Below, piece by piece: positions 53,166-64,000 of a stretch of DNA of 64,000 nucleotides (within the stretch, counting starts at the first letter, position 1; each line of letters begins with the position of its first letter). The DNA comes from Brachypodius melanocephalos (lineage: Eukaryota; Chordata; Aves; Passeriformes; Pycnonotidae): assembly GCA_013398615.1 (NCBI GenBank), contig VZSR01000520.1:18755849-18819848 (forward strand), read 5' to 3'. The notes under the pieces are model-generated. The model was not told the DNA's origin. It saw only the letters and a program-made list of their open reading frames with translations, and did not search any database. Both the position numbers and the translations under genes were made by a program.

Positions 53166-54825
53166 TGGAAGAAAAGAAAGCAAAGTATCTTGCATGAGGA
53201 AGTAATTTAAGCTGTCAAGATCTTGAATCTTTGTTTTCTAATTTGCATGTATCACTTCTATGACACTCAGGCTTCTCACTCTTTTTATGTATGCTGTGCT
53301 TTCAACTTACCAGTGGAATGATTTGAGGCCAAATACAGAATTTTAAATGAAGTTCAAATTAACTAGTTTTAACATGAAAAAAGGGAACTTCAGGTGTAGC
53401 AGGAAGCTAAATTCTTCTCATTTTATACATTATGTACCAAAGTATATGGCGCTTGAGCAATGCTAAGTCACTGGCAGAACTTTGTCCTTTGAGCAATCCT
53501 GTATATCTCTTACACAGTATCTTTTCAAGCTACCCCGAGAAAAGTTGAAAAAACTGATTGTTTTTCACTAGTTGAACATTTGCAAATTAAAATGACAACA
53601 AACTTGCCACACCCTATTAGCAACAGTCCATAAATTTTTTTTCATCATAAATGCTGTTCTTCATCTTTACAGTTAGTAACTTCTTAGGTAATAGTGTCCA
53701 TGCAGCGTTGGTAATGTATATCTGCTTCCAAAAATTGTATTTAACATTTACAGTACATGTGAAGCAAAATCAATTCTAATGCTTGTATTTGTTCTGCCAT
53801 ACACAGAACAGGGCTATAAATTTTCTTAGAATACATATTTAGAAGTCATGCTGGGAAACATTAAAGTTGCAAGAGACTAAATGCTCATTCATAAGATCAA
53901 GTAATTTTTTAAGGTGTTGGAGAAGAAGTAACTGTGGACAATGGAAGATTTCACTCTGCAAAGCTGCACATTTTGCTCTTTCTGTTTTGCTTGAATGGTC
54001 TTTTTTATGTCACATATTAAGTAAAATATTTTCAGTGGAGACAAGAAGATACTTGGATATTCTTGCTGGAAGGATCTACTGAAATCAGTGTCAAGTTACA
54101 TTGGTGAAGAAAAACTATTAAAACTATTAAAAAAGCCTCTTTCAGCAGCATCTTATGAAAAAAATATATGAAAAACAAAGCAGTTCATTGAAGTTCTTTG
54201 AACAATTAGCATTGTCACTGTGTTATCCTGGAAAGTACAAGCCATGAGTTACTTCTGTTTAACAGTAATTGAAATAACAATTGAATTGCATTAGCTTATA
54301 ATTAATCATACTGATGCATTTTTCCATATTAGGAACATGGAAAAATTCCAAAGGTAAGAACTAATATTTCTGCCTTCTTTCATGGTGTCTGTTCACATTC
54401 TTGATTTGTCTTCAAGGGAGAATGGAGAATTCAGGCCATGAGAAGATGAAAGTCTGTTAAGAGTTCAGAGTGAAAAAGTTCACAGGAACTGTAAAAATTG
54501 TAGTAAAACTTTGGAAGGAGCATATGGAATATTCAGCACTTCTCTATATCTTAGGACTTTGTAAATGAAGGTTGAGGCAGTCCCTTTATGCATCAGGATC
54601 AGACGCAGTGTCCTGCTTCAGAAACCTATTACCAGAAAAATCCAAGCCCAGAAATCTTGTACATTATTCACCTCCTTTTCAGATACCTTTCTGATAAAGC
54701 AGTTTGTGTGTTAGTCTGCTGCTCAACTACTGCAAGTTACAAATTTTTTTTCATTTTAGAGCTGGAATCTGTGTGTCAAATCTGTGAGCAAAGAGGTTCT
54801 AGGCAGAGTGCACTGGTCACTTACA
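53166..54825. other. Intergenic, no gene seen
   Basis: AT-rich sequence without a recognisable gene, RNA or repeat. The muscarinic receptor gene expected further on by mammalian synteny (CHRM5, intronless coding region) is not present as any long frame. Confidence 0.45.
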
Positions 54826-55130
54826 GTCAATGGGTCGTCGTATGTCACAATAGGACACAAAAGGACGAGGCAGGGCGAGGCTGAGGTCATCAGGAATCCT
54901 CTTTATTTCAAATTTCTGACTCCAGTATATACAACTGTACAAAATGGCAAGAGATTGGTCAAAGGTGTCACCACCTCTTCAATCTCTTTGGTGAATATCA
55001 CCATCACTCAAGAAACTCCTCCTGGAGGAGAAAAATGCAAACATCTCATTGTTTACAAGAGAAAGTGTGAGAACTCAGCTCCTAGTTCTATCAACATCAG
55101 AAGGCAAAGTAAAACATGTAGAGCCAAGGG
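54826..55130 (-). mobile_element. Probable LTR fragment of an endogenous retrovirus
   Basis: The + strand 'gaggcagggcgaggctgaggtcatcaggaatcctctttatttc' reads on the - strand as GAAATAAAGAG followed by a GC-richer stretch, resembling an LTR R/U5 region with its AATAAA signal. The sequence then continues into 'ctgactccagtatatac' and 'ctcttcaatctctttggtga'. It looks like an LTR lying directly next to the better-recognised LTR at 55,140. The family was not named and the ends are uncertain. There is no coding content. Confidence 0.45.
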
Positions 55131-55137
55131 CGACAAT

Positions 55138-55680
55138 TGTAGTTTAACCTTGGCCCATAGCCCAGCCCTACACAGCTGCTCACTCCCTTCCCCCGGTGGG
55201 ATGGGGAGAAGTCAGAAGGGTGAAAGAACATTTGTGGGTCGAGATAAAGGCAATTTAATATGGGAAGCAAAATCTGCACACACAAAACTAAGAATTCACA
55301 ACTTCCCATGGGCAGGTAGGTATTCAGTCATCCCGAGAACAGGGCTCCATGCGTACTTGGGAATACAAAGCCATCACTCCAAACATCCCATTCTTCTTCC
55401 CTCCACTGTATGCAGAGCGTGATGCCATATGGTCTAGAATACCCTTTGGTCATTTGGGGTCAGCTGTCCCGGCTGTGTCCCCTCCCAACTCCTGGTGCAC
55501 GCCCAGACCTCTTGCTGGTGGGGTGGGGTGAGGAGCAGAAAAGGCCTTGGCACTGTGGGAGCGCTGTGCATCCGAAATGAAAATGTGTCTGGGTTATCAA
55601 CACTGTTTCCAGCACAAGTCCTTGGCATGGCCACACACCAGCCACTGGGAAGGTTGTAACTACCACACTCAAAACCAGCA
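55138..55680 (-). mobile_element. Solo LTR of an avian endogenous retrovirus, antisense
   Basis: The + strand order 'aaccttggcccatagcccagcc', 'cacagctgctcactccc', 'gtgggatggggaga', 'gggtcgagataaaggcaatttaat', 'tcccatgggcaggtaggtattcagtcatc', 'ctttggtcatttggggtcagctgtcccggctg', 'gctggtggggtggggtgag' and 'tgggttatcaacactgtttccagcac' is that of a widespread avian ERV LTR, as I remember it. The last bases are 'caaaaccagca', so the - strand copy begins TGCTGGTTTTG, a proper 5' TG end. No internal retroviral genes flank it, so it is a solo LTR. Its TATA and enhancer regions are mutated. Confidence 0.78.
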
Positions 55681-58600
55681 GAGTCAATTAAAGTTGTAAT
55701 GTGGCCTTGGGCTATCATAAATGCCACTAGGCAAAACTTACTTGATTCTGTAGCAGTTTTAATGCAAGGTTGAATTTCTGCAGAAAATAAATGTTTGCTG
55801 TAGTTAGTTTTATTTTCTTATTTACAGATTTTTAGGATTTGTCTTCTGTGTTAGGTCTGGCATCTCCATTTTCAAAAAAAACCCAAACCAACATAGCTGC
55901 CTTTTAGTGAGACTTCTTGAGATAACATAAGGCAGACTGTGAATTGAAACAACTGATACCTCAGAACACAAATTAAAGATTTACTTGGACTATAGACAAG
56001 CTGATTTCCTTATTCCCAAAAGGAGGAAGACATGCTCCCTCAGCTTGGACTGGATAACCCTGCTGCCTTCTGATTACAGGTTCTGGTATTTCTTAGGCTT
56101 TGTCTTGCCTTGATTTAACAAGCAAAAATGGTTCATCAGTCTGCTGGAATTCTCTTATGTTTTAGAAAGTTAAATCAGCTCACAGAAGGATTAAAGAAAT
56201 CCCAGAGCCAGCAGAAAGTAAGCACCAGAAACATTCAGTCAGAGGCAGGAATTCTCTGTTCCTGGCAGTGAGTGTGAGTAATACAATGAGCTCACTGCAT
56301 CTTGAGGATTTGTAGCTGAAGAGCTCATTTAGCCACATTGTGAATGAGTGGGCAACTGAGTTTATGACAAGCCATGTAGAAGGGAGAGGAGACATATTTT
56401 GCTGAAGTCTGTTTTAGCTATTAGTCATTTAAGATGGTCTGGAAGGTGTTTGGAACATTTTGAAATAATTTAACCAACTGCATCATCGAAGATGCTCACA
56501 TTCTACACATATAAGGAAGAAATCTAATGTACAGCTATGTTCCCTTTGTTTTCAACAAAAAATGTTGGTGCTCTTTATCTTTTTGATGCAGTGGGGATGA
56601 TAATGGCTCTGTAAATGGTGTGTGTATTGTTTCAGAGAGACAGGCTGGCTTGTGATTAAGACTTGTATTTGTGGAGAGAAATTTACTATCAATTGCCTTG
56701 AGTTTGGATGCAACTGTCAGACTATAAAAAACATCTATTATTTCTGTCTCAATTTCTTATGTATGAGTTATGAGAAACTTGTCTCACAAAAGTAATTGTG
56801 AAGATAAATTTAGTAATGAATATTGGGTACTCAGATAGTGTAGCAATGAGCTTACTGAAAAAAATCTAGTATGTAATCTTGTTAAAGAGTATTTTTGTTA
56901 AGCATTATTGTGTAGATCTTTATATGTATGTTATCTTTATATGTATCTGTTAAAGCAACCCTTTTAAATTAACTACATGTCAAGGTTTCAAAAACAATCT
57001 AGACAATTTAAGTACATACAATTTTCCAACGTAGTGAACAGTGTACCAAATCACTCAGATCCATTTAAACATCTCCACTTGGGTGTTAAGGTAGCCATAA
57101 TTGCATAAAGGTCACGTGTGATCAGTAGCTCAAAGAGGGCAAAGTTTGTTTGACAGTTTGCTAAAAGGACCCTAAGCTAACACTGATAGCAGTACCTTAA
57201 ATTACTAAAAGGATTTAATTTTCATGTTAAAGACATCTTTGACCTTAATTTTGTTGCTATTGGTAGTTAGTAGATAGTGAATTTGTACTCCTGGTGGGTT
57301 TCCAGAATTGCAACATGCTCCTACAATTTTATGTTTCATTTGAGACTTATTTCTTTTAGGAAAATAACCAATATAAAAGAAATAGTAATGAATCCTTAGT
57401 GGTTTTCATTCTGATGTGTCAGAATAAAATATGGATATATTTGGCTATATAGTTTTCTAATTTAACAAACTGAAGGAAAAGGCAAGTGTTTACATCTACT
57501 GTTGATGTGCTAAGAGAATGAGAAAGATGAGATGATGAGAAAGAACTTAAAATTTTAAACTTCAAATCAGTGGAGAAGCAGATTTACTGAACAGTGTTAA
57601 AAGGTTGAAAAGATTACATTTTGCACATTCTTAGGCAGAAGCACAAGAGGCACCTGTGGTGCACAGGGCATTTGGTAATAGGCTTAATCATGGTCTATTT
57701 CTCCAAAGGCTTGTTTCCAACCAGGAGCTGGCACAGAGGCCAGCTTGGCAGGAAGAACCTCTGTGTGTGCTGTGCTCTCCAAAACAGAGCTCAGAGACAC
57801 TGCGGCTCAGGAGTCACTTATTGCCCTGCTAACTTTGCTACCATATCCAGGAATTACTGGGAGGGGAGGGACAATGTTGTTATTAGGCACATTCCAAAAA
57901 TGTATTGACAGCTCCTACCCAAGCTTAATACTATGAATCAGCAGATTCTCATGTCCAGGGAAGTTCTCTGGTAGTGTTTCATTTAGTACGATACTTGAAG
58001 CTTAATTGTAAGGAAAAAAATTTGGAGAAAGTCCCCAAAGGTAGAAGAAAATTTAAGTATTGCTGTCTTGGCATATTTAACTCAAATATTAAGGTTTGCA
58101 AAAACTGTAGCTGGAAGATTGTTTCCATGATGTTCTACAGACATTGTTTTCTAGGTGAATATAGTGTGGGCAAGTGATGAGCAAATGAACTAGAGTCACA
58201 GCCTTGAGGAGAGCACTGACTTCTGTACCTATTTGGTATTTGCCAATTACCCATATGAGTAAAGCAAAAGCAGTTATCCCATGTTTCTTTCCATCTGGGA
58301 GGGATTGCTATACCATTCATGAGACAAAGCTCATCAGTCTTTCCCTCCATCATCACATAAAAACTGGGCACTCAATTAAGGCTCTTACCTTAAGTGGTAC
58401 AATCTAGCCAGTTTTCCCCCACTCAGTACAGGGTTCATTCTATGTAATAGTCTTCTAATAAATACATTATTACACTTTGACTTCCAAAAAGCAATCAATA
58501 TTGATAGTGAAAAAACCCAGAATTTTAAAGATTCTTACTTCTTTCATCATTTCAGTGGCTTTAAAGAAAAGGCAGGACCTTAGATTTTAATGACTATTTT

Positions 58601-61600
58601 GAAACATTATACTGTGTGAATAACCAGGTGATTCAGGCCACATATTAGTACAACATTCAGGGAGCTTTTAGTCAGAAAATTGTCTGTAGGAATAGCATTG
58701 AGTTTTAGTCTATTTTCCAATTGAGCTTGTGAAAACTTCTTGAGGTCATAAATAGGCTGAGGCATTTTAATTTATTTTGTTTCTGTGTTTCAAAAGCCAT
58801 AAAGGATTATTCATTCTCTTTTGTAATAAATATTGATTTTTCAGGAAAACCGCTTCACTTTTGAATTACAAGGTTATTCCTTCAATTATGCTGTCAGTAA
58901 CATTTATGTAATGCCTTGTTTCTAATAAGGCTATAAAGATTAATGACTGAATAACTTCCTGTGGAAAAACAAGTGGAACTTTAGCTAGTTAGCTCATTTA
59001 TTGATGATGCACAAAACATCACAGTTAGGATCATTTGTATTGTGTGTTTGGTTCTGCATGGCTGGTAGGAATAAAAATTAATTAAAGACTGTCATTCAGT
59101 CAAGGGCAAAAGTTAGTGAATATGCAACAGAAAGACAAATTTTGTGGCATTTTTCGAACAAAACTGAATTTTTGACTGATTCTTTGAATACAGACATTTA
59201 AAAAGTAATATAACAGGTGGTAAAACTCTTTTGCAAACACAGCAAGAAAAAAGGAAAGAGATTTTTTAATGAAACATTTTTTCTGTATGAAATATTAAAT
59301 GTTCTCCTCAGGGATTCTTTAAGGGTCTTCTTGCTGTCTGGTACACACAGGTGTGGGATTTCCATTGTATTTCAGAATGGAGAATAGGACACCCAAGCTC
59401 ATAGTCTGATGTTCAAGGCACAGGACTACTGTTTACTATGCAGATGAATGAAGAATCCAGTTAAATACTTGGGAGTAATACTCTTCATTTCTTGGATCAG
59501 AACAGAATAATACTTGAAACAAATTTCAAGCAGTAGGGAGGGCTGTTTCTTTTCCTACCAGTTTTTCTCAGTTATCCATTGATGTGGTTCAGAATGCTTC
59601 AGCTTGGCAGGTGAGAAATGCATAAGCTGAATTAGTAAAGAGTGTCCAAAGAAATTTGAGGTCAAACCTCCTAAGGAGCCTGTATTTTTGCCATGCTAAC
59701 ATTCTCTCTTAGAGGTGAGATGCTTAGACGAGAGGTAGAGCAGTTACTAAAAGTTACTGAAGGACAGGCTTATAGTGGAATAAAAGCATCCATCATCATA
59801 TTTACCAAAAGTGCTGAGAACTGAACTATGGTGTTATTACCAGCTTTGTGATTAAATGTTTGCTTCATAAAAATAATACCCCTACCTGTTGCTTTGTAAG
59901 GGTCCCCCAAATTAAACATAAGCATCTTCAGACAATCAGTAGAGATTCCTAGAGGAACCTTTTCCTGAAATTGTCTCATTTTTGGTTTTGAATTGTAGTT
60001 TTGATACTCCCTCTTTTCTTTTGGTTTGTTTTTCTGCTACTTCTATTCACATGGTGTTTGCACAGAATTTTTTCACTTCTTTTTGCCCTTCGTTTTTATG
60101 AAGACTACAAGAATCTTGTTGAAATTGCAGTAGCAAGCTCTATTGAGCTGGCAGAAATAATTGTATACATCACTTGTTCTTTCAAGTGTTTCACTGGTAG
60201 CAACCAATTATTTCTATCACCAGGTAGCTGACTAATGGTGAAGAGGTCATTTGTCCTGGAAAGATCTGATCAAACTGCTGTGCTTTCTTTGTAAACCTAT
60301 TCTTTTGTCAGGGTTTGTTTGGTTTTTATTTTTTTTCTTTTTTTGTTTTTGGGTTTTGTTGTTGTTGGTTTTGGGTTTTTTTGGTTTTTTTTTTTTCCCC
60401 AAAAAGTGTAAGTCTACACTGAGGAGAGTATTAGAAGGATTTTACAGAATCTGACCCCATTCACTGCAAATACAAGAGTTTAACAATGCACTGTTTACAG
60501 CTATTTTATTGGGGAAAAAAAGATGATTGAATAAAATGTCCGAAGGGTCTGGATAGCTCTTCATGAAAAGAGTCATCTTAAGTCCCATTAACTAACAAAA
60601 AAGTCACCTGCTGCTTTCAACCCACTTCACTTGGATCACATAAAAACAAACACATTTGTAGAATTCTGCCTCTCAATCAAATCTGTTGATTACAAAAAAT
60701 CTGCATGCTCTTGTTCATACATTGTACTTCTTCATGTATTTTTTATATGACAGAATACACTTGCCTTCTGAAGTTCATTAAGTGCCTTTACAGCTTTGCA
60801 ATCCCTCATTAGCCTTTTTTAATCTTCTTGAACATTGTTCAAATTTTGATAGCTTTTTTTAAAAACTAAATGAACTTCCACTTTCTAAATTTGCTTCTTT
60901 GGAAAACATGATTACATCTAAAAAGATTTAAATTTCTAACTTGATTTAAGCGCTGTTTATTGGTTTGTTGCTTTTTTTTTAATAGTGTTTTATTGTCTAT
61001 TCTTTCCCTATGTATTTTTTATACTTGATATATATAGTTTATGTTTTACATGCTTTTACATCCTAATAATTCCTTTATGTTTCAAATTAGGAATTTGAAT
61101 AAGTGTTTCTCCTATAAGAATATGATGTGGTTTATCAACAGAAGTCTGAAGCAGGAATTAGGCTCTATTTCCTATTTAAGCAGTGCTTTCTTGCTTCAGT
61201 TAGCTCCTTTATGAACAAAATATTGACTAAATTTAACCAGTGCAGCCAGGTTCCATTCATACCTGTGCAAAAATACATGCCTGTCTCTGAAAATCCTGCT
61301 CTGCTATACAGCGTTCCTTCTGAAGGGAACTTTCAGCCAGTGCAAGGGGCATTGGTCTCAGCAGTGGGGCACAGCACGAATGCAGATACAGATGATGAAA
61401 AACTCCCAGCCTACACCGTAGGAATGTGCTTTTAGCCCGTGTGTGGCCTTGTGCTGCTGTAGCACTTCAGCACACTGTTGTCTGAGTGAGCATCATCTGC
61501 GTCCCAAGAGTGCCATAACCATGCAATACTCCAGGAGCCAGGAAAGGGCATTTAGCCAACCAGACTGAAGCAGGGGTAAATGAGAGCTTAAACCATAACC

Positions 61601-64000
61601 CTGAGATCTGCGCATGAACTTCCCTTAATTTCTAAATTCTACAGCTTTTTCAGAACCAGTGTGTTAAAGAGGTATTGCAGGTTTTCTAGTCTGTACAAGT
61701 TTTTAGACTATAGGTTCATAATACCACAACACCATAGCTCCTTAAAATCTTTCAGTAGTCATTGAGCAATCTGACTAATTCTTATAATATGTTCTCAACC
61801 CCTCTCCTCGGGAGAGTTGTGGGCAGTAAAATGTGTTGTTTTGACAGAATTTTTTTTGCTCCCACCCTATCCACCTCCTGTGTATTATTCATGTTGCTAT
61901 CAATTTTCCTTAAACAGTAGGATCAAGAAACTAAGTCACGTACTTAGTGTGAGACAGTGAAATCTGTGATAAACATAATTTCCAGGAGAGATTGATTCTA
62001 CAGTCATAAAGACACACGTTAAAGTGGTGGGATATATGTTTTTTGGTTTGGTCCTTTTCCTTAGGCTCATCATCAGACTGAGAATTTACTTTGTTTACTT
62101 AAAGCCTGCCTTATGTTTTGAAGCATTCTTTTCATAATTCTTCCAAGCCCCCCTCCCCACGCCCCACCTTTTCAATTTTTTTTTGGCAATGCTACTGAGC
62201 TGTGAGGTTGCTAAAGAGCAACAGAAGTCACAGAATCTCTCTTTAGAAATGAGATGGTTGCCATGGCAATGCTTCCAGCTGCTTCTTGTCCCAGTTGAAA
62301 AAATAATTTTTAGACTCCTCTGTAACAAGGTTAAACTATAATGTTTAAAATGAAATCATATAGCTAATTGATTTAAAATTAAGATCAACACACTGCTTTT
62401 TAAATATCTTTGGGCTGATAATCATCTGAAATTCTTGACTCAAATGTTTGTGCAAGTACTTCTTAATTTTTTTTTTCTATTTGTTCAAGTAATTGAGGTA
62501 AAACTGGTGCGTTCAGATGGAAAATATTTTCAACTTACTGATTTTACTAGATGTGTTTTTGTAGTAGAAATTATGCTGAAAGCTGACTGCTACCTAGATA
62601 GGTAGTGTTTAAAATATGACTCTGAGTTTGATTCATTCTTTGCAATATGCCAGATCTGGATCAGATGTGAAATGCTAGATACTTTTAAAGTTTATTTTCT
62701 CTAAATTACAGACAGTTGATGAATTGATTAGATTTCTTTCTTGACCAGTCTTTGCTGGCTGCTTTTTAACAGCTTATCATCCTCTGGGGCTTTTTAGAGC
62801 TATTTTATTTTGAAAGGTATCTTACTCTTCTTAATTTTGCTTAGCTTTTCCCCCTTTTTAAAAGGCAAGCCCAATGAAATCCTCTGGGACTTCCATTACT
62901 TCTAAAATGTAATTATAAATGGCTCAGAGAGGACTTTTGTTAGATTTTAAGGTACATACAAAATTTTACTTGTCTTTGCCACTTGGAAAATACTTAACTG
63001 CTTCAGTTTAGTTGAGATGTTTTTCACTTAATCTGGCCTCCAGTTCGACTCCTTCATTAAAATTAATTTCATTAAGTATCTGATCTCTGTTTATGAAGTC
63101 TGCAACAAAAAAAACTGTGCCATTTGCCCTTCTCCCTCATAAAATGATGGAGTTTTGGGTTTAACTTCTTTTTATGTCCAATCCATTTACAGAATATTTG
63201 TTGGGTTTTTATGTCCCTTGATAGTGGTAACCTTTTTAATCTTAACCTCTAATTTTATAATGATTGGTTATTGTGTTATCCCTATATAGTCACTCTTAGG
63301 ATTTGTCCTTTGACTCCCCTTGCTTACACAACTTCATTCTGAATTTCTGATTTTTAAAGAACTTTTTAGCCAGGCCTTTTGTGCTCTTACTATGGTTCCT
63401 GTCTTTTTTCAAGAGAAATAATTTGTCAATTCATCTTTACTATAGCACCTTTTATTAATTGCCATTCTGCTCAAAGAGCCTGTCTCTCTCAGACTCTTAG
63501 CAAGAAAAGATAGAAGATGGTTGCCTAAGTTTATTGGTCTTTTATTTTTTTTAAAATATATTGTCCTTACAATGCTGCACATACTTTTCCTAAGAATCAC
63601 AAATTCTACTATCTTAAGATAGGTGTCACCTAACTGGCATTCCACACAAGCATTCTCTGACAGTTTTCACCTGCTCTGTTCATATCTGGCAATTTTTGCC
63701 ACCTTGAGAATTTAAAAAAAAATCAATTACCAGATGTTTCCCATCATACTGCTTTTCAAAGCTACCTGAACAACTTAAGTTTTTCATTACCACCAGTCCT
63801 AACTGTCAGCTAACCAAACAGTTATTTTCCAGCATCATCCATGATGATGGTTTTGATTGTATTTTTCCAGTTAGGTCACTGTTTTTGTTGAAAGCAAACC
63901 CTCTTCAACTCTGCTAAGTTTCTACACCCTTAGAATTTAGTCTTGGGTTCAGCAGAAAGATGCAAAGAATACGTTTTTAGTATTTACTTCAATTCTTAAA
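55681..64000. other. Intergenic, no gene seen
   Basis: About 8.3 kb of AT-rich DNA. It contains a T/G-rich low-complexity stretch at about 60,310-60,400 and a short tandem duplication (tctttatatgtat-like) at about 56,918-56,948. The region 62.7-63.9 kb has a pyrimidine-rich look that may be a very old repeat, but no family could be named. By synteny the 3' UTR of a convergent gene such as CHRM5 could reach into this end, but nothing in the sequence shows it. Confidence 0.4.

Noticed and set aside
54784..55422. A 212-codon frame on the + strand
   Set aside because: It lies within the antisense LTR-like blocks and encodes nothing recognisable.
60310..60400. Hydrophobic reading frame rich in Phe/Leu/Val
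   Set aside because: It is a translation of a T/G-rich low-complexity stretch, not a membrane protein.
53166..64000. CHRM5 or AVEN downstream of EMC7
   Set aside because: No long intronless receptor frame and no recognisable AVEN exon occur; the genes may lie further right.

Overview
This window is vertebrate nuclear DNA, and almost certainly from a bird. It is mostly AT-rich, with short exons separated by introns, GT-AG splice sites and three sharp CpG-rich patches. The interspersed repeats are CR1-type LINE fragments with the avian 3' tail (attctatg-like repeats) and LTR remnants of an avian endogenous retrovirus family. No bacterial-style gene organisation is present.

Two protein-coding genes can be supported, both on the + strand. 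KATNBL1 (katanin p80-like regulatory subunit) has a CpG-island promoter and a probable non-coding first exon near 14.4-14.95 kb. Nine coding exons between 22,896 and 29,045 join in frame to a complete 303-residue protein. EMC7 (ER membrane protein complex subunit 7) has four coding exons between 47,711 and 52,431 that give the last 163 residues and the stop. Its first exon, about 79 residues with the signal peptide, is not in the readable sequence. A run of exactly 100 N at 45,497-45,596 lies inside the CpG-rich promoter patch and very probably replaces it. From memory, the neighbouring KATNBL1-EMC7 pair matches human 15q14 and chicken chromosome 5. The two proteins act in different processes (microtubule severing and ER membrane insertion); their adjacency is ancestral synteny, not an operon.

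Layout: 1-14.3 kb is intergenic DNA with CR1 fragments, an orphan CpG-rich patch carrying a strong CTCF-type motif (9.76-9.95 kb), a degenerate interstitial telomeric tract (12.03-12.27 kb) and a 1-kb CR1 copy with a decayed reverse-transcriptase segment ending just before the KATNBL1 promoter. 14.4-29.35 kb is KATNBL1. 29.4-45.4 kb is intergenic, possibly including a long KATNBL1 3' UTR up to about 33.5 kb, and holds one CR1 copy and a perfect short hairpin. 45.4-52.75 kb is EMC7. 52.75-64 kb is intergenic, with one CR1 fragment and one or two LTR remnants near 54.8-55.7 kb.

I found no convincing new gene system. The most unusual objects are the decayed telomeric array with its GC-rich flank, the orphan CpG/CTCF patch, the assembly gap that removes EMC7 exon 1, and some splice-site and upstream-ORF details in KATNBL1.
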